DNA of 49,322 nt, from the NCBI GenBank assembly GCA_913009685.1, contig CAJVXP010000016.1, forward strand, positions 1 to 49,322, read 5' to 3'. Every line of letters begins with the position of its first letter. Positions within the stretch are counted from its first letter, which is position 1. Shown in pieces: positions 8,983 to 17,448 of the stretch. The notes under the pieces were generated by a model. That model worked only from the letters and a program-made list of their open reading frames with translations. It was not told the DNA's origin and ran no database searches. The position numbers and the translations under genes are program-made. Origin of the DNA: an uncultured Bacteroidota bacterium. Lineage in GTDB: Bacteria > Bacteroidota > Bacteroidia > Bacteroidales > F082.

Positions 8983-10483
8983 ATGGACAACAAAATTGCC
9001 ATGAATCCGAATCCGGTTATTCAGTATCTGAACAAGCCGGCGGAACAGTTAACCAAGGAAGATCTTATCCGTTTTATTGAGGATTACGATATACAGATGA
9101 TAAACTTCCGGTACATGGGTTGGGACTGACGCCTTAAAACGCTGAATTTTATCATCGGCAGTCGCACATCTCGACAACATCCTAACTGCCGGTGAACGTG
9201 AGGATGGCTTCAGCCTTTTTCCGTTTGTGGAAGCAGGTTCCAGCGACTTGTATATCATTCCGCGATACAAAACCGCTTTTCTTGATCCATTTTCCGAAAT
9301 TCCCACGCTGAACATCCTTTGTGCTTATTACAACAGGGATGGAATGCCTGTGGAAAGCGCACCGGAACATATTTTGAAAAAAGCGCATCAGGCATTTAAA
9401 GATAAAACCGGCTATTCGTTTGAAGCCATGGGCGAACTGGAATATTATATCATCAGCAAAGATGACGGATTGTTCAAAGCCGAAGACCAAAAAGCCTATC
9501 ACGAATCTTCACCTTTCTCAAAATGGGGCGCTTTTCGTACGGAAGCCATGAAACTTATTGCCGAATCAGGCGGAACAATCAAATATGGCCACTCCGAAGT
9601 GGGCAATTTTTCCCGTGACGGCATGGTTTACGAACAAAACGAAATTGAATTTCTTCCTGCCAATGTGGAAGATGCTGCCGATCAACTGGTGATTGCCAAA
9701 TGGATTATCCGCACCCTTGCTGCCCGAAATGGAGTTACTGTTACTTTTTCGCCGAAGATTACGGTAGGCAAAGCCGGTAACGGACTGCATATCCACAGCC
9801 GCGTGATGAAAGAGAATAAAAACCTTATGATTAAAGACGGGGTTTTGAGCGATGTGGCCAAGACGGTGATTGCCGGTTATATGGAAATGGCTCAATCGTT
9901 GACGGCATTCGGGAACATGAATCCAACTTCCTACTTCAGGCTGGTACCCAACCAGGAAGCACCTACCAACATTTGCTGGGGCGACCGCAACCGTTCGGTT
10001 CTGGTGCGCGTTCCGCTGGGATGGACACGTCCGATGAACATGATTCACAAAGTAAATCCGTTGGAGAGTGAAGACAAAAAGGATTTTTCAAACAAACAAA
10101 CCATTGAAATCCGCAATGCCGATGGCTCGGCTGATGTCTATCTTTTACTGGCCGGTATTACGGTGGCGGCACGCCATGGTTTTGAATTGAAAAATCCGCT
10201 ACAGGTGGCAAAAAATACGTACGTGGACATTGACATTTTTAAAGCGGAAAACAAAGCCGCACAAAAAAAGCTGGAGCATCTTCCTGCCTCCTGTGTTGCT
10301 TCCGCAAAAATGCTCGAAAAACAAAAGGAGATTTACATGCAGTACAATGTGTTTCCCAAAGGGATGTTAAATTATCTGATTGATTACCTCAAAGCTTTCC
10401 GGGATGAACGGTTGCGCGATGAAATAAGCAGTGATGATGGTAAAGTGATGGCGCTGGTTACACAATATTTTCATTGCGGATAG
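8983..10483 (+). pseudogene. glnA: Glutamine synthetase type I family, disrupted by a stop and a frameshift
   Basis: The first 48 codons (MDNKIAMNPN to FRYMGWD) end at TGA, 9127-9129. The family has Gly here (GDGRLKTLNF), so GGA has become TGA. About 35 nt further, near 9165-9168, two bases (CA) are missing from the codons for SRTHLD, shifting the frame. After that the frame is open to 10483 and strongly conserved: AGSSDLYIIPRYK, NGLHIHSRV, PNQEAPTNICWGDRNRS, EIRNADGSADVY. Restoring two bases gives 1503 nt, exactly 501 codons including stop, the usual length of this roughly 500-residue class. A downstream fragment from a GTG at 9227 lacks the N-terminal domain that completes the active site between subunits, so it is unlikely to be a working enzyme. 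Sequencing error is possible, but two independent changes would be needed. Confidence 0.85.
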
Positions 10484-10571
10484 TGCGGTTTTAACAAAAA
10501 TGTATTCCGGAACTATTCACTAATTTTTCATTCGGCGAGGGTTAGGAGCAAATTACAGCGTATAATTTTCG

Positions 10572-10579
10572 TAACTTTG
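10572..10579 (+). promoter_or_regulatory. -7 box of the patatin gene
   Basis: TAACTTTG, 23 nt before the ATG; matches TAnnTTTG. Confidence 0.5.
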
Positions 10580-10602
10580 ATAAAGTAATAAGTTCCTTTT
10601 TT

Positions 10603-11448
10603 ATGAAACGAAGACCCTCTTACGGATTGGCGCTAAGTGGAGGCGGTGCACGGGGCATTGCTCATTTGGGTGTTTTATTGGCCATGGAAGAGAACGGCTT
10701 TCATCCTTCCGTAATTTCAGGAACCAGCATGGGAGCCATGGTTGCGGTGGGTTACGGCCTGGGAATCCCCGTTATGAAGATGCTCTCTATCTTAAAAAAT
10801 GAGATAAAACCCATTCACATAACCAACATCAATATACGCCGGTTAGGCATCTTCAATCTGCGAAAAGTTGAAAATCTCTTTCGTGAAATGGCGCCAAAAG
10901 ATGACTTCAGCATCTTAAAAATTCCAACTTTTCTTTCGGTTACCAACCTCAACAGCGGCCATAACGAAATAATATCGGAAGGGAAATTTATTAAGTTTAC
11001 CATCGCCTCTGCCTCTATACCATTGCTTTTCAGACCAGTAGTTATTGATGGCACATATTACGTAGATGGCGGGCTGACAAAAAACATGGCTGCGGAGATA
11101 TTAAAAGATAAATGTGACAGGCTGATTGGCGTACATGTGAACCACATTGCGGAAAAAGAGGAATTCAGGCGTATGAAAGATATTGCCGCACGCGCTTATC
11201 ATCTCGCCATTTATAATACCATCCGCAACGAGCTGGGCTATTGCGATTACGTTGTTGACCCGCCCGGAACCCGTCGTTACACCTCTCTCGATTTTAATAA
11301 AGCCGAAGAGATTTTTGATGTGGGCTATAAGGAGGGACTGTATCTTGTAAAACAGCTTGAAACCGATGAAGCAGACGCGCGTCATTCGCTTACAACAGAA
11401 CTGAAAAAATCATATAAGAAAATTACCGGACGTCTCTGGTCAAAATAA
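10603..11448 (+). CDS. Patatin-like phospholipase
   Basis: A 281-residue member of the bacterial patatin/RssA family of lipid acyl hydrolases. The oxyanion loop GGGARG is at 13-18, the nucleophile elbow GTSMG at 40-44 (Ser42) and the catalytic Asp in DGG at 155-157. These give a complete Ser-Asp dyad. There is no signal peptide or membrane helix, so it should be cytoplasmic or peripherally membrane-bound. It stands alone with its own -7 box. It probably releases fatty acids from phospholipids or other acyl esters; the substrate is unknown. Confidence 0.92.
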   Translation: MKRRPSYGLALSGGGARGIAHLGVLLAMEENGFHPSVISGTSMGAMVAVGYGLGIPVMKMLSILKNEIKPIHITNINIRRLGIFNLRKVENLFREMAPKDDFSILKIPTFLSVTNLNSGHNEIISEGKFIKFTIASASIPLLFRPVVIDGTYYVDGGLTKNMAAEILKDKCDRLIGVHVNHIAEKEEFRRMKDIAARAYHLAIYNTIRNELGYCDYVVDPPGTRRYTSLDFNKAEEIFDVGYKEGLYLVKQLETDEADARHSLTTELKKSYKKITGRLWSK

Positions 11449-11479
11449 TAACAGCAGGCCGGCTTTCCCTCCGATTCCT

Positions 11480-11487
11480 TACTTTTG
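11480..11487 (+). promoter_or_regulatory. -7 box four bases before the DUF3109 start
   Basis: TACTTTTG is followed by only CAGC and then the ATG at 11492. The predicted transcription start falls at or next to the start codon, so the mRNA would be leaderless or nearly so. Confidence 0.6.
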
Positions 11488-11491
11488 CAGC

Positions 11492-12061
11492 ATGATAATT
11501 ATTGATGATACACTGGTTTCGGAAGAACTGAAAAACATTCACTTTTCCTGTGGTTTGTTACAATGCAAAGGTGATTGCTGTGTGGAAGGCGATGCCGGCG
11601 CACCGTTGGAAGAAGAGGAAATTGCCATTTTGGAAGACGGCCTTGACGAGATAAAACCTTACATGGCAAAAGACGGCCTTGAAGAGGTGGAAAAAACCGG
11701 CGTTTTCGATTACGATATAGATGGCGAATATGTTACCCCGCTGGTGAACGACCGCGAATGTGCTTTTGTATGGTTTGAAAACGGCATCACCTATTGTGCC
11801 ATAGAAAAAGCCTGGTTAGAAAAGAAGATAAATTTCCGAAAACCCATCTCATGCCACCTCTATCCCGTCAGGTTGTCAAAACTAACACATCACACGGCAA
11901 TTAACTACGACCGGTGGGACATTTGCAAAGCAGCACTGCTAAAAGGAAAACAAGATAACATCCCTTTATACAAGTACCTGAAAGCCCCGTTAATCAGGAA
12001 GTTTGGGGGGAAATGGTATCAAAAACTGGAGCAAACCTTCGAAAACGAAGGTGCGAAATAA
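11492..12061 (+). CDS. DUF3109 family cysteine-rich protein
   Basis: A 189-residue soluble protein of the DUF3109 family, widespread in Bacteroidota. Cysteines cluster at the N-terminus (C20, C25, C29, C30 in FSCGLLQCKGDCC) and recur in DRECAF, TYCAIE, ISCHLYPVR and WDICKAA. This pattern resembles the YkgJ/CxxCxxCC proteins, thought to bind zinc or an iron-sulfur cluster. No biochemical role is established. It converges on the ferritin gene, an interesting neighbour if the cysteines bind iron, but convergence alone is no evidence of a joint function. Confidence 0.88.
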   Translation: MIIIDDTLVSEELKNIHFSCGLLQCKGDCCVEGDAGAPLEEEEIAILEDGLDEIKPYMAKDGLEEVEKTGVFDYDIDGEYVTPLVNDRECAFVWFENGITYCAIEKAWLEKKINFRKPISCHLYPVRLSKLTHHTAINYDRWDICKAALLKGKQDNIPLYKYLKAPLIRKFGGKWYQKLEQTFENEGAK

Positions 12062-12098
12062 CTTTTCTCTTTTAATCTTTTTGTTCTCCGGAAAAAAA

Positions 12099-12611
12099 TC
12101 AGACGTTGCCGGCTGCATTACTCTGCGCCATGGCTTCCAGTTCTTTGTCGACATGAAACATCCCGGCTTTGTCTTTCCCGACCAGCTTTATTTTATCGAG
12201 AATGGTACGCATCGTGCTCTCCTCTTCTACCTGCTCTGTGATGTACCACTGAAGGAAATTACCGGTTGTGTAATCTTTTTCCGCCATTGTCAGGCCATAA
12301 AGTTCATTAATGGAATTGGTGATAAACTCCTCGTGGGCCAAAACCTGTGTAAAAATATCTTCGAGGGAGTTAAATTCGGTTTTGAGCGCTGCCAGCTCGT
12401 ACAAAGCAGCCATTCCGCCGCGCTCGTTAATGTAATGAATAATTTTCATTTGATGCATTCGCTCTTCATCGGCGTGGTCGTACAAAAAAGAGGCCGCGCC
12501 GGGATAACCGTTCACTTCACACCAGATAGCCATTGCAAGGTATAAACGAGCCGAAAACTCCTCTTTCCGAGCCTGCTCGTTAAGTGCTGTTTCTACATTT
12601 TTGTTTATCAT
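12099..12611 (-). CDS. ftnA: Non-haem ferritin
   Basis: A 170-residue bacterial ferritin. The ferroxidase ligands of E. coli FtnA are all at the same positions: Glu17, Glu50, His53, Glu94 and Gln127 (ARKEEFSARLYLAMA, DEERMHQ, LAHEE, WYITEQVEEE). The protein forms a cytoplasmic 24-subunit shell that oxidises Fe(II) and stores iron. The C-terminal tail after the four-helix bundle is short and polar. Its upstream region has TACTTTTA on the minus strand near 12642, one base off the -7 consensus. It appears monocistronic. Confidence 0.95.
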   Translation of the reverse strand: MINKNVETALNEQARKEEFSARLYLAMAIWCEVNGYPGAASFLYDHADEERMHQMKIIHYINERGGMAALYELAALKTEFNSLEDIFTQVLAHEEFITNSINELYGLTMAEKDYTTGNFLQWYITEQVEEESTMRTILDKIKLVGKDKAGMFHVDKELEAMAQSNAAGNV

Positions 12612-12944
12612 GATTCTGTGTTTTTAATTTTACAGTAAAAGTAATGAATTGGGGGGAAGGGGACCGATAATCTTTTAAAATTGGGTTTTTTGAAATAAAA
12701 AGGTATTAAACCTCAGGGTAAAACCCTGAACCCAATATAAGGAATCGGCCCAGAGGGTCGGGGTATTAACCCATATCCCGCTGAAAAAGCGGGATTAGTT
12801 CAACTAACTATTTCGAATGCTCCGCTTGTCGCGGATTTTCACAATAGAGTTTCACTAATAAATTTTTCATTCCGGTATTTTAACCCGGAAAAGTAAAGAT
12901 ACAAAGGACTCAAAAAAAAAATTGCCTCGTTTGAGGCAATTTTT
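12612..12944. other. 333-bp intergenic region with a cluster of hairpins
   Basis: Between the ferritin start and the end of the zinc-ribbon gene. Perfect hairpins: TCAGGGT/ACCCTGA (12713-12729), nested within TTGGGTT/AACCCAA (12681-12735); ATCCCGC/GCGGGAT (12775-12795); a short CCGC/GCGG near 12832. The terminator at 12912-12946 closes the region. No coding frame. The hairpin series resembles the intergenic repeat debris common in Bacteroidota. Confidence 0.55.
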
Positions 12945-12946
12945 TT
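12912..12946 (-). terminator. Bidirectional terminator after the zinc-ribbon protein
   Basis: ATTGCCTC (12921-12928) pairs with GAGGCAAT (12933-12940) across a GTTT loop. An A run lies on one side and a T run on the other, so it can work in both directions. It abuts the stop codon at 12945. Confidence 0.85.
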
Positions 12947-13265
12947 AGACAAGGGATAGCTGTTTATAGAGTTTTGTTAGCTTATGGGGGTTTTCAAATT
13001 TTATCAACTTAACTTTTTTTCCTTTCTCCTGACATACAGGGCAATGCTTCAGTTTGACAGGATAAATGTACTCGCACTCATCACAATAATAATAATGAAT
13101 CTTCACCGCTTTGTTCTTATCTTTAATCAAAAGGAACAATCCGTAAAGGGGTGTTAAAAAGAGACTTAGCAAGAATATCTTAATCGCTTCGCCGTGTCGC
13201 TCAATGCCAATGACCGTTAGCAAAAATATAATAATCAAATAAATTCCGATGGCTATAATGAGCAT
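12945..13265 (-). CDS. Small two-helix membrane protein with zinc ribbon
   Basis: A 106-residue protein. Two hydrophobic helices (IIAIGIYLIIIFLLTVIGI and FLLSLFLTPLYGLFLLI) are followed by a cytoplasmic-looking zinc ribbon, CDEC then CPVC, separated by EYIYPVKLKH. The C-terminus is basic. Such proteins are annotated as hypothetical; the ribbon suggests metal-stabilised protein contact rather than catalysis. It is monocistronic with a strong terminator. Confidence 0.7.
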   Translation of the reverse strand: MLIIAIGIYLIIIFLLTVIGIERHGEAIKIFLLSLFLTPLYGLFLLIKDKNKAVKIHYYYCDECEYIYPVKLKHCPVCQEKGKKVKLIKFENPHKLTKLYKQLSLV

Positions 13266-13513
13266 GACTTTTTTATTTCGTTACCCACCCTATGCAATTA
13301 TTGTGCACAATTTTACAACAGGCTGTTACACTGGGTTTTACTGTTATGAGGGGCTGTTTACAAGAAATTTTCTGGCTGTATTCAGAGAGAGACTTTCCGA
13401 TTTCGGAATATCGTCTTTTCTCTCTCTGTAGACGTAATGGTCGTAATTGTTTTCATCTTTTGTCCGGCGCCGTCGTTCGGTATTAGCCAGCACTTGCAGC
13501 ATTTATACGTCGG

Positions 13514-14500
13514 TCATTGCGAAATATGCAGGACAGACAATCCTTTGTTCACCGAGCCGAACCAAACATCTCCGTTATCGGCTTTCAGTATGGCGGTGGT
13601 CCAGTTAGCTGCCAGCCCGTTGGTGGTAGTGTAGGTTTTTACGGAGGAGCCATCGTAACGTGAAACACCAAACTGCGTTCCGAACCACATGGCGCCGTTG
13701 TTATCTTCTGTCATGGATTCAATCTGGTCAAAAATCAGTCCCTCTTTTGTGGTAAGGTTCATCTGATTACCCAAACTATCGTGGCGAAATGCACCTGCCA
13801 TAGTTCCAAACCAGACATTATCTTGCGTATCTTCAAAAACTACAAAAATGTAATTAGCCAATGCTTCCTGTGAAAGAAAGGTTGTCCACACACCGTTATA
13901 AAATTCCGAAACGCCGTATTCCGTTCCAAACCATTTATGGTTAAGCTTGTCCACCATTACCGACCGTACATGATCATTTACCAGGGATTTACCTCCCGTT
14001 TTTTCATAAATAGTCCACTTTTGGCCATCAAAGGCACAGATGCCTTTTCCGGTACCAATCCAAATAGTATTTTGATCGTCAACAGCAATGGAATAGATAT
14101 TGTTTGAGCTTAATCCGTTTCCGGTGGTAAAATTAGCAAAGTGTTGTCCATCAAATTTTGAAACGCCATAAGGTGTTCCTAACCATACATTTCCCGATTT
14201 ATCAATGGCGATGGCCGTAATATCATGGTAAATCAATCCGCTGTTCTCCTGCCAGTTTGTGAAACCTTTCCCATCGAATTTTGAAAAGCCATACCTCGTT
14301 CCAATCCATATATTCCCATTGGCATCCTTTGTCAGGCAGGTTATTTCATTGTTAATCAGCCCGGAGTTAGAAGAAGAGTAATAAGTCCACTGTTCAGAAG
14401 GCCCGGGGCCGGGATTCTTGTTACACGAACCGACAGCCAACAGCATCACCGCAAACAGGGTAACCAAACCAAAACTAATATGGCTTAGCCTATTTCTCAT
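13514..14500 (-). CDS. Lipoprotein with seven-bladed Reg_prop beta-propeller
   Basis: A 328-residue lipoprotein with lipobox AVGSC (Cys26). The rest is seven repeats of about 41 residues, each with a core such as ANGNIWIGTRYGFSKFDG (blades near GNIWIGT, GNVWLGT, NTIWIGT, NHKWFGT, DNVWFGT, GAMWFGT, GDVWFGS). Seven blades make a complete propeller. These Reg_prop modules normally form the sensory periplasmic part of hybrid two-component systems; here no transmembrane, kinase or DNA-binding part follows. The start ATG overlaps the end of udk by 11 nt, so it is probably translationally coupled to uridine kinase. A ligand-binding or scaffold role in the envelope is inferred. Confidence 0.85.
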   Translation of the reverse strand: MRNRLSHISFGLVTLFAVMLLAVGSCNKNPGPGPSEQWTYYSSSNSGLINNEITCLTKDANGNIWIGTRYGFSKFDGKGFTNWQENSGLIYHDITAIAIDKSGNVWLGTPYGVSKFDGQHFANFTTGNGLSSNNIYSIAVDDQNTIWIGTGKGICAFDGQKWTIYEKTGGKSLVNDHVRSVMVDKLNHKWFGTEYGVSEFYNGVWTTFLSQEALANYIFVVFEDTQDNVWFGTMAGAFRHDSLGNQMNLTTKEGLIFDQIESMTEDNNGAMWFGTQFGVSRYDGSSVKTYTTTNGLAANWTTAILKADNGDVWFGSVNKGLSVLHISQ

Positions 14501-15116
14501 ACTCTAACACTTTCAGGTTAAGCTTAATTTGTGAAACTACCATATCGATAGCCACCTTGTTGTTTCCTCCCTGCGGAATAATTACATCGGCAAAAAGTTT
14601 GGTGGGCTCAATAAACTGCTGATGCATAGGTTTCACGAAAGTGGAATAGTGTGTCAGCGCATCATTATAATTTCTGCCTCTTTCCTGAATGTCGCGACGG
14701 ATAATTCGCATTAGGCGATCATCGCTGTCTGTAGAGACAAACAGCTTAACATCAAGCAGTTTACGGAGTTTAGGATTGGTCAAAATCAGGATTCCCTCTA
14801 CAATGATGACTTCTCTGGGTTTTATTATCTGCGTTTCTTTTGCACGAGCACAGGCTACGTAAGAATAGATGGGCATTTCAATATCCTCACCCTGTTGCAA
14901 TTGTTGAATATGCTTAATCAGAAACGGCCATTCAATGGAATTGGGATGATCGAAATTAATCTTCAGTTTTTCTTCAAGACTCAAATCGCCGTTATCGTAA
15001 TAATAGGCATCCTGCGACACCACCGCTACGGAGTCTTTGGGTAAAGCCCCCACAATTTTATTTACTACCGTGGTCTTTCCCGAGCCACTACCGCCTGCAA
15101 TACCAATTATTAACAT
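14490..15116 (-). CDS. udk: Uridine kinase
   Basis: A 208-residue uridine/cytidine kinase of the pyrimidine salvage pathway: uridine + NTP gives UMP. The Walker A motif GGSGSGKT is at residues 8-15. Family markers include SQDAYYYD, INFDHPNSIEW and RRDIQERGRN. Length is normal. Its last codons overlap the start of the propeller lipoprotein gene, an unusual partner for udk. Confidence 0.95.
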   Translation of the reverse strand: MLIIGIAGGSGSGKTTVVNKIVGALPKDSVAVVSQDAYYYDNGDLSLEEKLKINFDHPNSIEWPFLIKHIQQLQQGEDIEMPIYSYVACARAKETQIIKPREVIIVEGILILTNPKLRKLLDVKLFVSTDSDDRLMRIIRRDIQERGRNYNDALTHYSTFVKPMHQQFIEPTKLFADVIIPQGGNNKVAIDMVVSQIKLNLKVLEYEK

Positions 15117-15137
15117 AAATTGTTGTTTTTATTAATG

Positions 15138-15173
15138 AAGTTGTTGAAAGTTAAATGGGATCTTCAACAACTT
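15138..15173 (-). terminator. Hairpin between udk and mce
   Basis: AAGTTGTTGAA (15138-15148) pairs perfectly with TTCAACAACTT (15163-15173). Reading on the minus strand it lies downstream of mce and upstream of udk, but no long T run follows, so termination is uncertain. The left arm with its flank (15137-15152) differs by one base from the outer arm of the palindromic element at 2364-2379. Confidence 0.45.
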
Positions 15174-15236
15174 TAATTCAAAAATATAAAAATTAAATCA
15201 CTTTTTTTACAAAAAAGATAAAAAAGCCCGTGGGAG

Positions 15237-15653
15237 TTAATCTTTTTCGATTTTATTTTCACAAAATTCAGTGAGTACGCCGAAAGTAGATTTGGGATGT
15301 AAAAATCCGATATCCAGCCCCTCTGCTCCCTTGCGCGGCTTGTGGTCGATAAGCCTGACGCCTTTGTTTTCAACTTCTTCGAGCGCTTGCTCAATATTTT
15401 TCACGGCAAAAGCCAAATGATGAATCCCTTCGCCTTTCTTTTCAATAAATTTTCCCACAGGCCCTTCAGGGTCGGTACTTTCCAACAGCTCAATTTTGGT
15501 CTGTCCCACTTTAAAAAAGGCTGTTTTTACCTTCTGGTCTTCCACCTCTTCGATGGCATAGCAGTGGACACCCAGTATTTTTTCGTAATAATCGATAGCT
15601 TTGTGTAAATCTTTTACAGCAATGCCAATGTGCTCAATATGTGTAAGTTCCAT
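15237..15653 (-). CDS. mce: Methylmalonyl-CoA epimerase
   Basis: A 138-residue vicinal-oxygen-chelate protein that interconverts (S)- and (R)-methylmalonyl-CoA, linking succinyl-CoA to propionyl-CoA. Two beta-alpha-beta-beta-beta modules are visible. Likely metal ligands are His8 (HIEHIGIAV), Gln51 or nearby, His79 (GIHHLAF) and Glu129 (VLTEF), as in known epimerases. The start is the ATG at 15651-15653; a longer frame to 15707 would run over the -7 box at 15705-15712. In many Bacteroidota mce is followed by a carboxylase subunit gene, but here udk follows after a hairpin. Confidence 0.93.
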   Translation of the reverse strand: MELTHIEHIGIAVKDLHKAIDYYEKILGVHCYAIEEVEDQKVKTAFFKVGQTKIELLESTDPEGPVGKFIEKKGEGIHHLAFAVKNIEQALEEVENKGVRLIDHKPRKGAEGLDIGFLHPKSTFGVLTEFCENKIEKD

Positions 15654-15704
15654 AGGATGAATTCTGTTAACAGAAACAGATAAACTGTAATTTATTTGAC
15701 CGTT

Positions 15705-15712
15705 CAAAGATA
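15705..15712 (-). promoter_or_regulatory. -7 box of mce
   Basis: TATCTTTG on the minus strand, about 50 nt before the ATG at 15653 and just after the end of pabC. Confidence 0.5.
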
Positions 15713-15734
15713 TTGAAAAAGAAAGACATTTGAA

Positions 15735-16364
15735 TCACAAATTTAAAAATGCCCGGCTTACCTTTTCCATGGGAATATCCAGCTGGTCTATGAAGCGGAT
15801 CATGGCATTAACAAGTCTGACTTTTGTGAAATGATGCAAATCGTCAGTGCGAATAACGGCCGTTTCCACCTGCTCCTGTTCCAGCAAGGCGGCGCGCCGG
15901 GTTCCTCTGAGCAGCGGCTGTTCAGGAGTGAGCCATTGTTTCCCGTTAAAAAACAAAACATTACAAAAAGAGGTGTCGGTAACAAGGTCGTTTTTTATAA
16001 TTAAAATGTCATCGGCAGCGCCGCGCAGAGCAAATAAACGGTTGAGACTACTGCGGTCTTCATATTTAAAGAGATAATCAATATCATCGCTTTTCACCAG
16101 CCGCAGCGACCGGATTTGAGGCAAGACATAGGGCGAAAACCGGATTTCCCGTATACGGCTGTCGTAAACGACACGGCACTTAAAAAGTCCGGAGTTTTCG
16201 TTCGGCAATTGTTCTTTTGCTGCCTTCAGCAATGTTTTATCCAGATCAATTTCCTCTGTCAGATGAAACAGCATTTTACGTGCATAATCCATCCGTTGCC
16301 GGTGATATTTCAAGTTATAAAACCGGCCGTTTTCGTAGCGTATGGTTTCAAGCAAACGGCACAT
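15735..16364 (-). CDS. pabC: Class IV aminotransferase, probable 4-amino-4-deoxychorismate lyase
   Basis: A 209-residue PLP enzyme of fold type IV. The lysine expected to hold PLP is in LFKYEDRSSLN. Later motifs VTDTSFCNVLFF and LTPEQPLLRGTRRAALL are typical of this class. It releases pyruvate from aminodeoxychorismate to give p-aminobenzoate for folate. The start is the ATG at 16362-16364, which overlaps the end of pabB by 17 nt; an upstream TTG is less likely. The overlap with pabB strongly supports the pABA role over a branched-chain aminotransferase role. It is shorter than typical PabC proteins but complete at both ends. Confidence 0.88.
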   Translation of the reverse strand: MCRLLETIRYENGRFYNLKYHRQRMDYARKMLFHLTEEIDLDKTLLKAAKEQLPNENSGLFKCRVVYDSRIREIRFSPYVLPQIRSLRLVKSDDIDYLFKYEDRSSLNRLFALRGAADDILIIKNDLVTDTSFCNVLFFNGKQWLTPEQPLLRGTRRAALLEQEQVETAVIRTDDLHHFTKVRLVNAMIRFIDQLDIPMEKVSRAFLNL

Positions 16365-17325
16365 AAATCTTTTCAATCAGTTCGTTATACTCTTCTTCGC
16401 TGCGGCTTTGCGCCGTAATACCACCGCCGCTTTTATAGATTAGTCCGGCGTCAGTATTTTCGATAAAACGTATCAGTACACCGCTATCGATGTTTTGGCC
16501 ATCAAAAATCCCGACAACCCCGGTGTAAAAACCCCGGTCGTAGCCTTCGGCTTCACGGATAATTTCCAGTGTTTTCTTTTTCGGCGCTCCGGAAATGGAG
16601 CCGGCGGGCAACATTTTCTGCAGCATGTCGCCCGGGGCATGTAAAAATTCAGGCCGGAGTTTCCCCCGGATTTCGGAACTCATTTGCAGGATTTCGTTTT
16701 TATTGGTTTTAATATGATCGATATAACGGAAGCGCAAAACTTCCACCTCTTGAGCTACCATGCTCAGGTCGTTGCGAATGAGGTCAACAATTGTAAAATG
16801 TTCGGCCAGCTCTTTTTTGTTAGAAAGCAGTTTTTCGCGGGCGTTTTCCTGCCTGGCATCGATGGTGCCTTTCATGGGAAAAGAACAAATGACATTGCCC
16901 CGGGTTTGCACAAAAATCTCCGGCGAGAAGCTGATAAACCGGTCTTTGTAATAAATTCTATACTTCGCCTTGCTGCGAAAAAAGATTTCTTTCAGGCTGA
17001 GGTTGCTTTTTATACGGCTCGGCAAAGTCAGGTTCAGTAAAAAGGTGTCGCCACGACGAAGGTGCTGTTGTACCAGCGAAAAAGCACGGCAATAGCGTGC
17101 CCGCGAAGCAGGTTCAGCGGTAAAGTAAATAGGGGAGTCGTCAGTGGTTTTTTCTTCAAAGTTTTTGGTTCCGTTGATGTCGTAAAGTACGTCGTCAGGG
17201 TCGATTTCATCCAAAGGGACAACCACCGGCTGCTGTAAGGCAAAATCCAGCAAAAACAGAAAAGGCCGTCCTTCCCTGCCCCAGCGGTTCATTTTCTCCC
17301 TGAAATTTTCGGAAACTTTGTTCAT
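16348..17325 (-). CDS. pabB: Aminodeoxychorismate synthase component I
   Basis: A 325-residue chorismate-binding enzyme making aminodeoxychorismate with PabA. Motifs in order: SPEIFVQ, FPMKGTIDA, IVDLIRNDLSMVA, GSISGAPKKKTLEII, YTGVVGIFDG, GGGITAQSRSEEEYNE. These are the active-site signatures of the family. The N-terminal domain is reduced compared with E. coli PabB (about 450 residues), as is usual in Bacteroidota. The start chosen is the ATG at 17323-17325, 18 nt after a perfect -7 box; the longer frame to 17391 runs through that box. It is divergent from pabA. Confidence 0.92.
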   Translation of the reverse strand: MNKVSENFREKMNRWGREGRPFLFLLDFALQQPVVVPLDEIDPDDVLYDINGTKNFEEKTTDDSPIYFTAEPASRARYCRAFSLVQQHLRRGDTFLLNLTLPSRIKSNLSLKEIFFRSKAKYRIYYKDRFISFSPEIFVQTRGNVICSFPMKGTIDARQENAREKLLSNKKELAEHFTIVDLIRNDLSMVAQEVEVLRFRYIDHIKTNKNEILQMSSEIRGKLRPEFLHAPGDMLQKMLPAGSISGAPKKKTLEIIREAEGYDRGFYTGVVGIFDGQNIDSGVLIRFIENTDAGLIYKSGGGITAQSRSEEEYNELIEKIYVPFA

Positions 17326-17343
17326 TGCGCCATTTTTGCAGAG

Positions 17344-17351
17344 CAAAAATA
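17344..17351 (-). promoter_or_regulatory. -7 box of pabB-pabC
   Basis: TATTTTTG on the minus strand, 18 nt before the pabB ATG. Confidence 0.55.
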
Positions 17352-17429
17352 AACAATTCGGCTCTTTGCAACGGAATGCTATACCCGGCAAAAGAAGTTT
17401 CCAGGCTACAAAACTACCCGCTCCTTTTT

Positions 17430-17437
17430 TATCTTTG
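17430..17437 (+). promoter_or_regulatory. -7 box of pabA
   Basis: TATCTTTG, 11 nt before the pabA ATG. Together with the pabB box it makes a compact divergent promoter region of about 120 bp. Confidence 0.55.
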
Positions 17438-17448
17438 CAAATAAAGCT

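Noticed and set aside
9127-9129. TGA as selenocysteine or recoded codon in the glutamine synthetase
   Set aside because: The family has Gly here, no selenocysteine insertion hairpin is apparent, and a frameshift follows within about 35 nt.
9566-10048. 160-codon frame antisense to the glutamine synthetase
   Set aside because: The sense strand is clearly the conserved synthetase; no signal or family match antisense.
12003-12545. 180-codon plus-strand frame over ferritin
   Set aside because: Ferritin on the minus strand keeps every ferroxidase ligand; the other frame is a shadow.
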